Positions 10,228 through 20,962 of a DNA stretch of 64,000 nt are shown here, piece by piece. Position 1 is the stretch's first letter. Every line of letters starts with the position of its first letter. A program made the position numbers and the translations under genes. The notes under the pieces were generated by a model. That model saw nothing but the letters and a program-made list of their open reading frames with translations, did not search any database and was not told where the DNA came from. The stretch comes from Alentia gelatinosa. Its lineage: Eukaryota > Annelida > Polychaeta > Phyllodocida > Polynoidae. The stretch spans positions 11,555,298 to 11,619,297 of the forward strand of contig OX465583.1 of NCBI GenBank assembly GCA_950022655.1. The letters run 5' to 3'.

Positions 10228-10361
10228 CCTTGTATGAATTATACTGTTTGACAAATTTCCGTATACCTTCGTATACCGTATACCTTGTATACTACATATT
10301 TGTCTTTTTCAACGTGAAAATAAAAATTTTTCGTCCACAGCTTCGCCTCGTATCAGTCATT
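10228..10361 (+). repeat. Split direct repeat B2
   Basis: Second copy of the 134-bp B repeat. It ends CAGTCATT, and the LTR resumes at ATATAGTGACTGAG, the antisense TATA-box region of the LTR. Confidence 0.9.
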
Positions 10362-10510
10362 ATATAGTGACTGAGTTACGTAATGCGGGCGAACCCGTAG
10401 TATTTGCATACCGCGGGTCTGCCGGCCATACCACACAGCAGGGATCGGCACTCACGCCACCTAGCTTAAAGTGAAGCAACGCTGCTCGACAGCCCTGACC
10501 CCTACAAGTC

Positions 10511-11428
10511 TATTGTATAAAACTTGTTCTCAACTTATGTTCATGCAGAGTGTCCGTTAGGCAGGGTTCTACTATATCTAAGGCACGAGCATAAAAAGGT
10601 TTCGCGGGGACAGAAATCCTTTATAGTTGTTCTTATCACTAAACCAATTTGGGATATTCTATATTTTTTACCCGTCCATGTCATTGTAGAATATCGCTCC
10701 TAGATAGATGGAACACATTGTCACCTTGATTGCTTCCTCCATTATCTATCCATCAAATGTTCTCTTATCATTTTTTTTAGTTTTTATCTAGTCTAGAGTA
10801 ATCCACCATGATTTGAAATATAATCCTCCAGGCTCCAGGGCCAAGGTGTAATAGAGATGATTCTTCCAGAAAAGGTTTACATAGACAATAGCAACAGGTA
10901 CATAATTGCAATTTTGTTATTTGATTTAACAATATATAGTTTCATGTGCAGCTATAACGGTGATTATTGAAAAGGTATGATATATCCTATGTTGATTTTG
11001 ATTATTTCTCTAAATCTATTCTGCGTATGTTGGTAAGACATCTACTCCTAATGGTATCAACAATTATGCATCGTAAATCAAGAAATGTTTTGGACGGATC
11101 TAGCGAAGGAATCGGCTGTGTTGCACTATGTAAAACAAAACAAATTATTTTTAATTATGAAATGTTAGTATATTTGATGATCATGATAATAACAATGATT
11201 GAAATGATACTACAATAATGATAACGATGATGATATAATGGTAAATAGCCACTAACCAAGCAGGTTGGATTTTCGTCTGCATTTTTTATTGGTATATTTT
11301 GTTGTACCAGCTGTTCAGTTCTTTAGTGTGTTTAGAGTATGATCATCAAAGTATTGCCCATAGTAATAGTTTGTTAAAACACAAATAAACAATTTTTCGT
11401 GTTTGCCTGTAAAACAACTAGGACCCAC
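10511..11428. other. Intron sequence, no recognised feature
   Basis: AT-rich sequence (with ATAATGATAACGATGATG simple sequence near 11215) between the LTR and host exon 2. No repeat family or coding signal was recognised. Confidence 0.5.
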
Positions 11429-11535
11429 CTGGTAGTCCACCCATGACTTCTGGGCTCCTGTGTCCCGACTGAACTTTCTTTTTACAACATCGTGACCAAA
11501 TGATGAGAGGAAACGATTACAGCCAAATGCACCAC
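11429..11535 (-). CDS. Exon 2 of host gene, probable secreted protein
   Basis: A 107-bp open segment: acceptor TTCAACAG just above 11535, donor GTGGGT just below 11429. It enters in phase 1 (two bases plus 35 codons) and leaves in phase 0. After the split cysteine codon the peptide reads GAFGCNRFLSSFGHD, then a basic stretch VVKRKFSRDTG, then KSWVDYQ. The entry phase matches the phase-1 exit of exon 1 and the exit matches exon 3. Two cysteines close to the predicted signal-peptide cleavage region fit an extracellular protein. Function not recognised. Confidence 0.6.
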
Positions 11536-11706
11536 CTGTTGAACACAAATTGAGATGGAGATGTAAAACAATCCTCAGAAAGAGAAGTTTGTGTCATGAT
11601 ATCACATTTAAAACCGGATAGGCTCTCAGTTCATATAGAGAACCCGATGCATTTCTTGACAGTCAGTATTACCACACATATTGCATACCATGTAGGATGA
11701 TTATTA

Positions 11707-11990
11707 AGGAACTGCATCGGGATACATAGCCACTGACAATATGCCATGAGTTTGGGTTGCGGAGTAATCCAAGCTGAGTGGGATTATTTAGCAAACCAAG
11801 ATAAATGGCATATCATCAGTGGCTATGGATTGAGTACGGTTCAGATTGTATCTCACCCCTGTCACTGACTAATTGGCTAAAATGTTGGACATCATCCTCA
11901 TTGAGTTTGTTTTTTTACAATAGTCCACAGGCATTGAGTACGAGTTTCCAATGTTAAGTCTATGGCGGAAAAATACCAAGGTTGAGATAA
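11707..11990 (-). mobile_element. HINE-like hairpin element, stem 4
   Basis: Hairpin arms AGCCACTGACAATATGCCAT and ATGGCATATCATCAGTGGCT surround an apex with GGAGTAATCC...GGGATTATTT. A module then runs from TATCTCACCCCTGTCACTG to GGTTGAGATAA, with AATGTTAAGTCTATGG inside. Same stem class as 41967-42110. Confidence 0.7.
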
Positions 11991-12177
11991 TGTACAATAA
12001 CTGAGAAATCAGGAGGAAATAACCAACTCCTATCGTCAGTATTGGTAGCAGTTCCTTGCTTTGAATTCAATTGTTTCTGGACTAGAAGTTCAGATTTTAA
12101 TGGATTTATGTTATAATAACTGGCAAACGCCAGACCTTTTGTAATTGGGATTAAATCTAGTTTTACAATATCTACTA

Positions 12178-12466
12178 TTATCTTGCAACTGGTATTTTTG
12201 CCCCATAGGCTTAAAATGCGGAACTTTTTCTTCATGCCCCTACGAGTATTGCAGTCCGTTCTCCATGGTTTATATCCTGTGTGTTGTCCATTCTTTTAGT
12301 GTGAACAGGGGTGCGATACAGAAAGCAACTCATTTTGGTCAAAGTTGTTGTTCCCCAACTCGTTTGAACACTAAATGATATTCACTGGGCTGTCGCCTCG
12401 TTCAAATACCTCCACATCAAAGTAGTGGAGAACGACGACTTTGATGAAAACTTATTTGGTGTCTTC
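12178..12466 (+). mobile_element. HINE-like hairpin element, stem 3, inverted
   Basis: Starts TTATCTTGCAACTGGTATTT with CCCATAGGCTTAAAATG inside. The arms TTGGTCAAAGTTGTTGTTCC and AGAACGACGACTTTGATGAA flank the apex GGCTGTCGCCTCG. Opposite orientation to 3459-3746. Confidence 0.65.
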
Positions 12467-12504
12467 TTTAGTCTTTCTTGTTAAGTAATGTATCAAACAC
12501 TTAC

Positions 12505-12583
12505 AGGCTTCTCTTTGCTGAGCCTCAAGCAGCTGAAAACTGGCGAACACGATGATCAAAGAACAGGAGAGAGTGTGGCAGAA
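12505..12583 (-). CDS. Exon 1 of host gene, signal-peptide exon
   Basis: A 79-bp segment with acceptor TACTTTCAG above 12583 and donor GTAAGTG below 12505, leaving in phase 1. It translates FCHTLSCSLIIVFASFQLL then EAQQREA: a hydrophobic core with small residues and a polar stretch after it, as in a secretory signal peptide. The terminal base T joins exon 2 to make a cysteine codon. No in-frame ATG lies within the exon or its open upstream stretch, so the start codon must be in an earlier exon or the gene begins differently. The phase match with exon 2 is the main support for this exon. Confidence 0.5.
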
Positions 12584-12662
12584 CTGAAAGTAAATGAATA
12601 CAGTATGTGGGTTAAAAGGCCGCTATGAGTATATGAGGGGTCTCATTTAATGAGGAGTCTAG

Positions 12663-12927
12663 TTTATCCGACCTCTCATATAAATCCCCATAGACTTAAC
12701 AGGGTGTGACTGTATGCCACGGTTATGCCATATAGTATTTGTATGCCACGGGTGACATATGCAATTAAAACATGTGATGGGGTAGGATAAAATCTAAACG
12801 TCACTCATATCCATATAATTGTTTACATGACATTCGTTGTCTCCTGCTACAGATATCACTCAGCTCCGCCTCGTGATATCATTCCGCGAAGACAACTCAT
12901 GCCATATAAAACAAGAATATGAAATTT
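12663..12927 (+). mobile_element. HINE-like hairpin element, GGATAA class
   Basis: Opens TTTATCCGACCTCTCATATA, has CCATAGACTTAACAGGG, then GGGGTAGGATAAAATC near 12778. An imperfect hairpin follows with apex ATATCACTCAGCTCCGCCTCGTGATAT. Sister copy at 30486-31155. Confidence 0.65.
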
Positions 12928-13446
12928 CGTGACATTTCTCGATAGTATTCCCTCGTATTATATGAATACAAAAAAGAACCTGTTACTTTATAGGCTCATT
13001 AAATATTGTAACAAGGTAATTAATCATAATCAATCTACAGTTGAACCATGCAGGAATGTAAGTTACAGACACCTTTAAGGAGTCACTTCGATATGAAAGT
13101 TCATGATGTCTCACGTCTAGTATCCCATTAGAATGATATGATTAAGTCAGTTACCGCAAGAGGGAATGGTACTCGAGTGAATGAGGAGTCGTATCTAACT
13201 TAAATATGAACTCTAGATAAAAAAATAAAAAAATAGAATAAATATCAACTCTAGAGAAGATCTTATATAATCAAGAGAGGAACACAAGAGATATCTAATG
13301 AAACAACGTTGTACAATCCCAACGATTCAGTAATTATATGATCCCCGCTCATATAACGGCAGGTGGCTGGGGCTACATGCCTGATATTCAGTCTAGTTGT
13401 TTATACTACACACTAACTAGCACAAGGTTAAAAGATGCGCTACCAA
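12928..13446. other. No recognised feature
   Basis: AT-rich sequence ending in a TTGG run that belongs to the tail of the adjacent SINE. Confidence 0.5.
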
Positions 13447-13790
13447 GTTGGTTGGTTGGTTGGTTTGATTTAACGTCCAGTTAACCATTGCAGGTTCTCA
13501 CCAGATTTTCTCAAGGTTCTTTTACACTACAAGGGTGGTGATTGAATATATGAAATGAATTTAGGTGGAAACCTCACCCCTACACATTTACCGAGGTGAG
13601 AGTTCTTTTACTTCCCACACCACATGGACATGGTATGAGAAGGATTGGCCTTTGATATAGCAGTAAATCTACCACTGCTGGGGTTGAAGGAGAAAAGTGG
13701 CTGTAATGGGACCCGAATCAACAAAGTCTGACAACCTTGATAATACAAGTCCAGTGCTCTTTACCACTGAGCTAACTCCCCACCCCGTTC
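13447..13790 (-). mobile_element. tRNA-headed SINE
   Basis: On the minus strand the head (about 13785-13705) carries TTAGCTCAGTGGTAAAGAGC, an A-box-like block, and GATTCGGGTCCCA, a B-box-like block, so it resembles a Pol III promoter. A central body containing CTGGTGAGAACC follows, then the tail ACGTTAAATCAAACC with an AACC repeat. The layout is that of a SINE. The tail type is reminiscent of SINEs common in bivalves and other invertebrates. A head-less copy lies at 14653-14832. Confidence 0.75.
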
Positions 13791-14652
13791 GCTATTGTTA
13801 TGCTTGCGTGCAAACATATCCGGTCTGCACCACGAGGAGGCGAGGTGACCAAGAGGGTGAACAGATTGTTAATTGCTGTCCACCCCAGCAGACAGCGCTA
13901 CCAAGTAGACTGCACACAAGGCACATTGCAAATGAATATAGCAGTTATAATTAATCAAGGTAAGTTTTTAATTCGATTAAAGAGTATGTCCATACATTTA
14001 ATCTAGCTCACAGTCAGGTGAATGGCACAAAAGGTGAATGCTTTGTTTTCAAATAAGGTCAGACTCTTGCCAAATGAAAATCTCAAGGAAAACGTTTCCC
14101 ACAATATCTAATATAACAGACTCATTTCAATGAATAATTAAGCTAATTTATTTTGCAGCTTAATCTCGATTGTTTATTAGTTCATCAGACCCCAGTAAAG
14201 TATGGTATGGGTGCTTTAGTGTGGGCTGATAAGTCTAATTATGACATCTGGAGATGCCGGATCTGGAGTGCAGCTTAGTCACTGCTTTGACAATCAACGC
14301 TTTGACAGTCACATCATATTCCCTGCTGATTGCTGAATTCGATTAGGACACAACTAGATTTCATCCACTTCCATTGTAGACGTTGGATGTGTAGTTCTTA
14401 CATGAAACCGAATAATATACAATTTGTAAGAATTAATTCCGTAGTTTGCACACGTAAAGCTTATTCAGATATAGATTAATCAAATATACATTTTAACTTT
14501 TGGAAAGAGGTTTTTTATACTTTTTATTTAGCAAGTATGCAAGGAAGGTATTCCACTCTTGATAAGACAGATATTCATAGACACAAACACACATCTGCTA
14601 TATATTCAAACACTAATTAGTGTATGGCTGGTTAAGGATAGTTATCAGTTAT
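13791..14652. other. No recognised feature
   Basis: AT-rich spacer between two SINE copies. No coding or repeat signal was recognised. Confidence 0.45.
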
Positions 14653-14832
14653 TTGGTTGGTTTGTTTAGTTTGATTTAACGTCCAGTTAACCAATATAGG
14701 TTCTCACCAGACTTTCTCAAGGTTATTTTACACCACGAGGGTGGTGATCGAATCTATGTGATGAATTCAGGTAGAAATCTCACCCTTACCCATTTACCGA
14801 GGTGAGAGATGTTTTACTTCCCACACCACATT
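14653..14832 (-). mobile_element. SINE copy, 5'-truncated
   Basis: Matches the tail and body of the 13447-13790 SINE (TTTAACGTCCAGTTAACCA, TTCTCACCAGACTTTCTCAA, CATTTACCGAGGTGAGAG) but stops before the tRNA-like head, as with 5'-truncated retroposition. Confidence 0.7.
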
Positions 14833-15237
14833 GATATTTACAGAGGTTTAAATTTAAAAGCCAAATTGTCCGATATGCCTTTAAAGGGTTAATTGGAAGT
14901 AGCGAAATTATGTCCTTGACGTTATTCTGGTGAGGAAACATTACTCACGACATCAGAATTATCCCTTTCAGGACGCTCAAGAAACACAGACTCGGCATTG
15001 TCCATTTGGAGGTCCCAGGCCATCAACGCAGAGATAATCAATCACACCATATTGGAGCCCCAGACTGACCTTTGATCCAACCTCGCAGAGTTTGTCACGT
15101 TCTAGACATGACCAAAATTGGAAATCTCTAAAATGAGATTCAACTCAAAGTCGTGATTCATAAAGATGGACAGTCGACAGTGTCAGTGACACATACGCTT
15201 GGAATCATTGACAGCAATAAATTGCGGATATATACAA
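14833..15237. other. No recognised feature
   Basis: Unclassified intergenic sequence. Confidence 0.4.
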
Positions 15238-15626
15238 TAATCGATGGTTTTGTGAACAGGCGGCCGAAAACCACGAGTGGCTGACGTGTAATAATACACG
15301 AGCGATGGTTTATTACGACGTCAACCTTGAGTGGTTTACAGAGTCGCCTGTTCACATAGCCATCGCTTATTGCATTTATTATCCATCTTTTCGAATAAAT
15401 TCAAACCAGTTATTGCCATATTAAAGGGCATAACAATAGGGATTATTTCCTTGCTCTATAGTATAAAGGAACTATTTCCCCGTATATCATGGCTTTGAGG
15501 CCGTATACCACAGATTTGAATCCGTATACCACAGTTATGGTATCTGACAGGTTTTAAATAATGGGTTGTGGTTTACTGAGTCCCCATACATTCTCAATGG
15601 GGTCTTGGTATAGCATGGATAATAAA
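15238..15626 (-). mobile_element. HINE-like hairpin element, TATTATCCAT class
   Basis: Hairpin at 15243-15366 (arms GTGAACAGGCGGCC and GAGTCGCCTGTTCAC) with apex around AATAATACACGAGCGATGG. A module then lies between TTTATTATCCATC (15376) and ATGGATAATAAA (ends 15626). The stem is related to that at 59970-60092. Confidence 0.65.
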
Positions 15627-15688
15627 GGCCCTATCATGGGGGGGTTGGGGGTGCTCAAACCAGGCTGTCATGTGTATACACATCTTTA

Positions 15689-15889
15689 AGCCCGAGACAC
15701 ACTAAGCGAGAATCGCAGCGATTTTTCAGAATCGTCAAAACAAAATGGAGTAGCTGTGAGATACTATTTCATAGGAATATCTTCTACCGAAAATTCAGCA
15801 TCTCAGAACCAATAATAGGTCATATACACACCATTTTGTGTTGGCGATTCTGGAAATGATTATATTTCTCGCTTGGTGTGTATCCGGCT
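15689..15889. mobile_element. TIR MITE, AGCCSGAGACACACC family, copy 1
   Basis: Inverted ends AGCCCGAGACACACTAAGCG and CGCTTGGTGTGTATCCGGCT, 201 bp, flanked by TTA on both sides (15686-15688 and 15890-15892). A 3-bp TTA duplication would fit a PIF/Harbinger-type transposase. Related copies at 17638-17832 and 37973-38185. Confidence 0.65.
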
Positions 15890-15892
15890 TTA

Positions 15893-16777
15893 GCGATATC
15901 AATGACACTTGTTATGTATCGTTGTCCAGAGGCTACTTATCCTTCCCTTTCCAATACAAATAAAATCATAAGTATCCCAGGCACAGTCTACGCCAAACAA
16001 CACTCATATCAAATAAGTTGTATTTCTTGCATATAAATGACCAACGCTTCCTTCTGTTGATAGGACCAACCCTATCAACCAACCAACAACAACAACAACC
16101 TTCCACCTGCTAATGTTGAATTAGGTAAAGTATTCACCCCTCGTCCTGTTTGGGACAGGGCCGGGTACACTGTCTATTGTTGTATAGGACTTGAGGCATA
16201 TGTATAGCAACGAATGCTGCCCTCAGTAGATGTAACGCTGCACACATATGTAGACAATACAAAGCCTATTACGACGTATGCTTCCCTAATAATGGTTAAA
16301 TTACTCCCACACATGTACATGCTACCTACCTTCATCATTTGAGAGTGATATTAGAGAACCCAGGGGAGCTCGAGGCTCTGAGGTTCAAGGTTCAAGGGCA
16401 AACAGGAAAGGATCCAGGCTGGGCCGTGGTTACCGTGGTGGGTACTCCTTCTCACCCCACACAGGTGATCAACCAAGGTGCATGGTCGGTGTTAACCCTG
16501 TCACCACGCTGCCTAGTACCGAATACACACCCTGCAATACGCTGGTATTGTTCTCACCCCTGTAGTATGCTGGGGCTTTTTGCTTTAGCCAGCGTGACGT
16601 TAGTACATCAGATATACATGGTAATCCTTGATAATTTGAATTTTACATAATAGTGATAATATCAACCATGATATAGGTTTATATAAGTGTTGGACAAATG
16701 TTTTCAAAATATTTGCATTATTTCAGTAAGAAAATAACAATTATTCAAATTTCGGAATACCTACAGAAAATATGGGG
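15893..16777. other. No recognised feature
   Basis: Contains an AAC run near 16088-16103 and a 103-codon open frame at 16339-16650 without recognisable domains, which I consider non-coding. Confidence 0.45.
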
Positions 16778-17372
16778 TAAAAGGCCCAGGAATGCCTACA
16801 GGCAACATAGTGTAATAGGCCAAGGAATACCTATAGGCAACATAGTGTAATAGGCCCAGGAATGCCTTACGTGCAACATGGTGTAATAGGCCCAGGAATA
16901 CCTACAGGCAACATGGTGTAATAGGCCCAGGAATACCTATAGGCAACATAGTGTAATAGGCCAAGGAATACATACAGGCAACATAGTGTAATAGGCCAAG
17001 GAATACCTACAGGCAATATGGTGTAATAGGCCCAGGAATACCTACAGGCAACATGGTGTAATAGGCCCAGGAATACCTACAGGCAACATGGTGTAATAGG
17101 CCCAGGAATACCTACAGGCAACATGGTGTAATAGGCCAGGGAATACCTACAGGCAACATGGTGTAATAGGCCCAGGAATACCTACAGGCAACATGGTGTA
17201 ATAGGCCAGGGAATACCTACAGGCAACATGGTGTAATAGGCCCAGGAATACCTACAGGCAACATGGTGTAATAGGCCCAGGAATACCTACAGGCAACATG
17301 GTGTAATAGGCCAGGGAATACCTACAGGCAACATAGTGTAATAGGCCAAGGAAAACCCACAGGCAACATGGC
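16778..17372. repeat. 35-bp minisatellite, about 17 copies
   Basis: Head-to-tail 35-bp unit containing GGCCCAGGAATACCTACAGG followed by CAACATGGTGTAATA. Units differ at a few positions (CATGG/CATAG, CCCAG/CCAAG), and degenerate half-units continue to about 17480. There are no unique spacers, so it is not a CRISPR-like array. The frame shifts with each unit and no long ORF results. Confidence 0.9.
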
Positions 17373-17637
17373 GTACTATGCACGAGATTGTCTGTACGCA
17401 TCACAACGTACTAGGCCCGGGAATGCCTCCAGGCAACAGGGCCCACAAGCCCCGGGAATGCACCAAGGCAGAAAGGGTTAACCTGCACGTCAACCACTGG
17501 CTGTTGAGAGCTGTATGACTATTGGTCACGGGTGATTGCACATAGAACACAGTCCAGCCGTGACGGTCTAAACCCACCACACCTCACGCCACTCGTCTCT
17601 GCTCTCAGGGCATGATCAGCAAAAGCTATCGAGCTGA

Positions 17638-17832
17638 AGCCGGGAACACACCAAGCCAGTCAAGGCAGCGATCTCCGGAACCGCCATCACAAAATGACAC
17701 GCACGTGAGATATTATTTCATAGTAATATCTCCCACCGATGATTTAGCGTCTCAGATGCAATAATCAGGTGAAGATGGATTAATAGCTCACATACATGCC
17801 ATTTTGTTTTCCGCTCGGTTGGGCCCCAGCTT
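17638..17832. mobile_element. TIR MITE, AGCCSGAGACACACC family, copy 2
   Basis: Left end AGCCGGGAACACACCAAGC and AGGCAGCGATCTCCGGAA, internal CCATTTTGTTTT and a degraded right end around CCGCTCGGTTGGGC. Older than the other two copies. Confidence 0.5.
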
Positions 17833-18691
17833 GAGGACAGACAGATGGATGGACTTGTTGAGGGGTGGAATAATGGGAAGGGAACCAGAGAAGCGGATCA
17901 AATTCTTACTCACCACTGCCCCCGAGATTTAAGCAAGTTATAACTGCAGTGGTTTAGGCTTGGTGGATCAGGGGCCTGTTTAATACAACCTGCTACTCTA
18001 TTGTGGTATCTGACTGATCGTAAGGTGTCTTGAAAACAGTTTATCTCATTATTTCCTGAGAATAAGGACAATTTAGGAATAAATTGTACTAGAACTATGG
18101 AAGCTCCGGAGGTCTGCCGCAATATCAAAGATTGTTTAGTTGTGCTATAGGTAAAGTATTCACCCCTGATCTCCATTCAGGGGTGAACAGCTGTCCTATG
18201 TTAATTGGCGAGGTACCTTGCAGTTAGGAAACCAGCGAGGAAGACTGAACAAAATGGCTGAACTTGAGAACCAGCCAAGCTCCGCTGGAAAAGAACCTCT
18301 AAATACACAGTTATAACATGAGAGGTAGCTGTTTTGAAGGTTGGCAAAGAGAAATTGATATATATTCATCGATTTGATTTTTTTCCATGTGTGTCAGAGT
18401 GCGCGCAGTATGAAATGACGACCCCGGTGGAGGTCTCTATGGTAGAGGAACCCGGCTAGTTATACTAGACGGACCGGGCGGGAAGAACGGCAATGCCAAG
18501 CCCAGACAACTTTGTGTATGCAATAGAAAACCCTAATAAAAGCGATACAAAATAATAACAATAATCTAGGATCTTACGTGTAGACCCTTTTCTGTGTACC
18601 ATAGAGACGATGTGGGTCAATTCTATTTGATACTCATAATAAGCGACCTTACAGATGGCTACAATACTGTAATTAGCCAACGGACTTAAAT
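17833..18691. other. No recognised feature
   Basis: Unclassified spacer, moderately AT-rich. Confidence 0.4.
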
Positions 18692-19078
18692 ATTATCCTG
18701 CCCCTAATATAAAATCCCATAGGCTTAACATTGACTTTCTGTATGCGCCCGTATGTCGCATACAGATAAAAAATCGCTCCTAGGAGCGTACAAAAAATGG
18801 ACCAATCAGAGATCAGCAGCTGAAAGTAGTTCCAAGCGCCTTCAGAGCAGCAAGGAGAGCTATATGGAGGACTTCAGAAAGTTTTTATCATATTTTTTGT
18901 TATTATCCTCTCATAAAAATATCGTTCACAGGGGGTAGGATAAAATCAAAACTTTATTCGTTTTAATCTGGGCTCCTGTATGCGACGACTGGAGTTTGGC
19001 GTAGTGATATCACAAGGCGGAGCCGAGTGATATCCGGAGCCAAAACTCCCAGATTAAAACTCATCCCGTTTTACGATA
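18692..19078 (+). mobile_element. HINE-like hairpin element, GGATAA class
   Basis: Opens TTATCCTGCCCCTAATATAA with CCCATAGGCTTAACATTGAC. Inverted GGGGGTAGGATAAAATC at about 18928. Hairpin arms TTTTAATCTGGG and CCCAGATTAAAA, apex GATATCACAAGGCGGAGCCG. Close relative of 4404-4705. Confidence 0.7.
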
Positions 19079-19351
19079 CTATTAAACGATAACCCTTGTA
19101 CGAGTTACCAAAAAAAGGTCTTCACGTACGACCCTAGATTAATAAACGGGCCCCATGACTCTTTGTATTCAGCACTTTGAGTCTGTGCCATTCCCAAACT
19201 AAAAGCTTGTTTGTCTGCATGTCGGTCTAATTTTATTTTATTCTGATACATGAGAGCTTATGGAAGTTGGTGCCGGACTCTGCCTTTATCAATCTCAGGG
19301 AAGATGTATGGTATTCACATGAGAAAGAGGACCACATGGAGGTGTTTTTAA

Positions 19352-19803
19352 CCCTTTAAGGGACGGGTGCCAGCGGCCGAGCTACTAGTCCGTCCACGCA
19401 CCGCGCCACTTTGAGAGCCTGAGCACCGTGGCCCTGGCGACAACGGGACGTACTACAGTCTATCGAGCTACCCTCTTATGGACGGGTGCTGGTGGCACTT
19501 TATACCGCTAGGGGACGAGCACTTAGTCTCCAAAACCCACAATTTGAGTTATTAATCACGGGATACGATATATAATCTTAAATATTTCATTTTTTCTGAA
19601 TATAAATACCATTTGTGGTGTTAAACCTACATTCTGTGAAAATTTCATTAATATTGCACCATTATTTCCTTGTTAAAAACGAATTTGTATATTTTTGAGA
19701 AATGATGCCTCAAGGCATCATTCGCCCTGGACTGGATGATGCCTCAAGGCATCATTCGCCCTGGGCTGGATGATGCCTTGAGGCATCATTCGCCCTTAAA
19801 GGG
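19352..19803 (+). mobile_element. piggyBac-like MITE, copy 1
   Basis: Flanked by TTAA on both sides (19348-19351, 19804-19807) with inverted ends CCCTTTAAGGG and GCCCTTAAAGGG. TTAA targets and CCCT-starting ends fit the piggyBac superfamily. The right part carries three tandem palindromic units around GATGATGCCTCAAGGCATCA. No transposase. Confidence 0.75.
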
Positions 19804-19807
19804 TTAA

Positions 19808-20689
19808 AAGAAAGAGTGATAAAAACTCGAGCTATCATGATCTTTGTTGCTCTATCGTGATCAGTCTTCATGGAAGACCGTCTTACAAGACGATCATATA
19901 GATCATCATATACGTGTGGCCATATTATTCAATGTATGTTATCAGTAAGTGTCTGGGAATACATCTACATATTTTATGAGGTACTCATAGCAATTTTGGA
20001 TTGTCTTGCAGAAACATTTATCATCCAGTATGATCCGAAGGCTACAACATTGACACTAATTCTAGATAACGCAACCACATGCACAAGGATATCTTTGCCA
20101 GTATTGCCTATGTAAATCGTAATCATAATCATTGATTCAGTATCGTTCTTATTTTAAAAAGATTTTTTTTTTTTTTTATATTAAGTAAGCTTCAAGACAT
20201 TAGCAATCGCCTATTGGCTTTCTTCCTTACATATGTCAAACAAGAACAACATAACAGACTCTACAAGGCATACAATACAAATCACCATACAATCATTCAC
20301 ACCTTACAAACAGAAATATTATACCAATCGTATCACCAATAATACAAGTCTCCTAGTCGTTACAAGTATTTTACATCATCATCGCGTATATCACCTAGAA
20401 TGAAACAACTGATCAGAATGTGTTCATATGATCATGAATAGTCACCCTGATTTTTGATCTTGTGATCAAATGATGTTATTCATTACAAGCTCTTCTTTGA
20501 TTCTTGTTTTAAATAAATCTCCCCGTGGCAATAACTGTGTTTCAGGTTTTAACAAATTCCAGAGATAGTTTCCCTGGTATAACGGAGAGTTTAGATACTT
20601 GTTTCCGTTAGGTTTCTTTATTTTTAATCTTATTTTGTTAGCATTTCTAGTGATATTGTAATTATTGGTGACTCATGGGCTTTACTCAG
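19808..20689. other. No recognised feature
   Basis: AT-rich spacer with a T tract at about 20160-20178. It precedes the GC-rich second YR element. Confidence 0.45.
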
Positions 20690-20962
20690 GGGTAGTCATT
20701 GCCACCCCTGGTGTCCCCCTCTACTGCGCATCACAGGCGCCCCTCCTGCCCCCTCGCGGCTTTCACACTTACCACGCAGTCACGTGGTCGACCCCGGTCC
20801 GGACCCCGGTCTCACTTCTACTCTACCCGCCATACAGTACAGACGTACTCCACACCTTTTCTCGTCATTCTTGGCACGTGCGCGCAGCCCCTGTACTCCA
20901 CGAGCACAGGGCCCGCACACCATCACATCACACGAGGACAGGACAGGGATAACAAGTAGAAA

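Larger units (their letters stand above)
5825..10361 (+). mobile_element. Ngaro-type tyrosine-recombinase retrotransposon
   Basis: Complete element with layout A1, gag, RT/RNase H, recombinase, B1, A2, B2. The 162-bp A repeat (5825-5986 and 10032-10193) and the 134-bp B repeat (9898-10031 and 10228-10361) are split direct repeats, the hallmark of Ngaro/PAT-like YR retrotransposons rather than inverted-repeat DIRS. No methyltransferase domain is seen, which also fits Ngaro. CATT occurs at the left edge (5821-5824), the B1/A2 junction (10028-10031) and the right edge (10358-10361), as expected for site-specific integration of a circle without target duplication. The three ORFs are uninterrupted and near-identical repeats suggest recent insertion. 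Confidence 0.88.
5406..10506 (-). mobile_element. LTR copy 1, interrupted by Ngaro-type element
   Basis: Read on the minus strand, the LTR opens TGTAGGGGTCAGGGCTGTCG at 10506 and closes AACGCTACA at 5406. Its two halves (10358-10506 and 5406-5824) are collinear with the intact copy at 54580-55131. It is flanked by the 4-bp duplication AGTC (5402-5405 and 10507-10510). TG...CA ends, an internal TATA box and a poly(A) signal class it as a retrotransposon LTR. No gag-pol of its own is present, so it is a solo LTR. Confidence 0.85.

Noticed and set aside
13705..13786. Possible tRNA gene on the minus strand
   Set aside because: A- and B-box-like blocks are present, but no cloverleaf closes and the sequence continues into a SINE body and tail.
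16778..17372. CRISPR-like array of 35-bp repeats
   Set aside because: Units are contiguous with no unique spacers, and the setting is a eukaryotic genome; it is a minisatellite.
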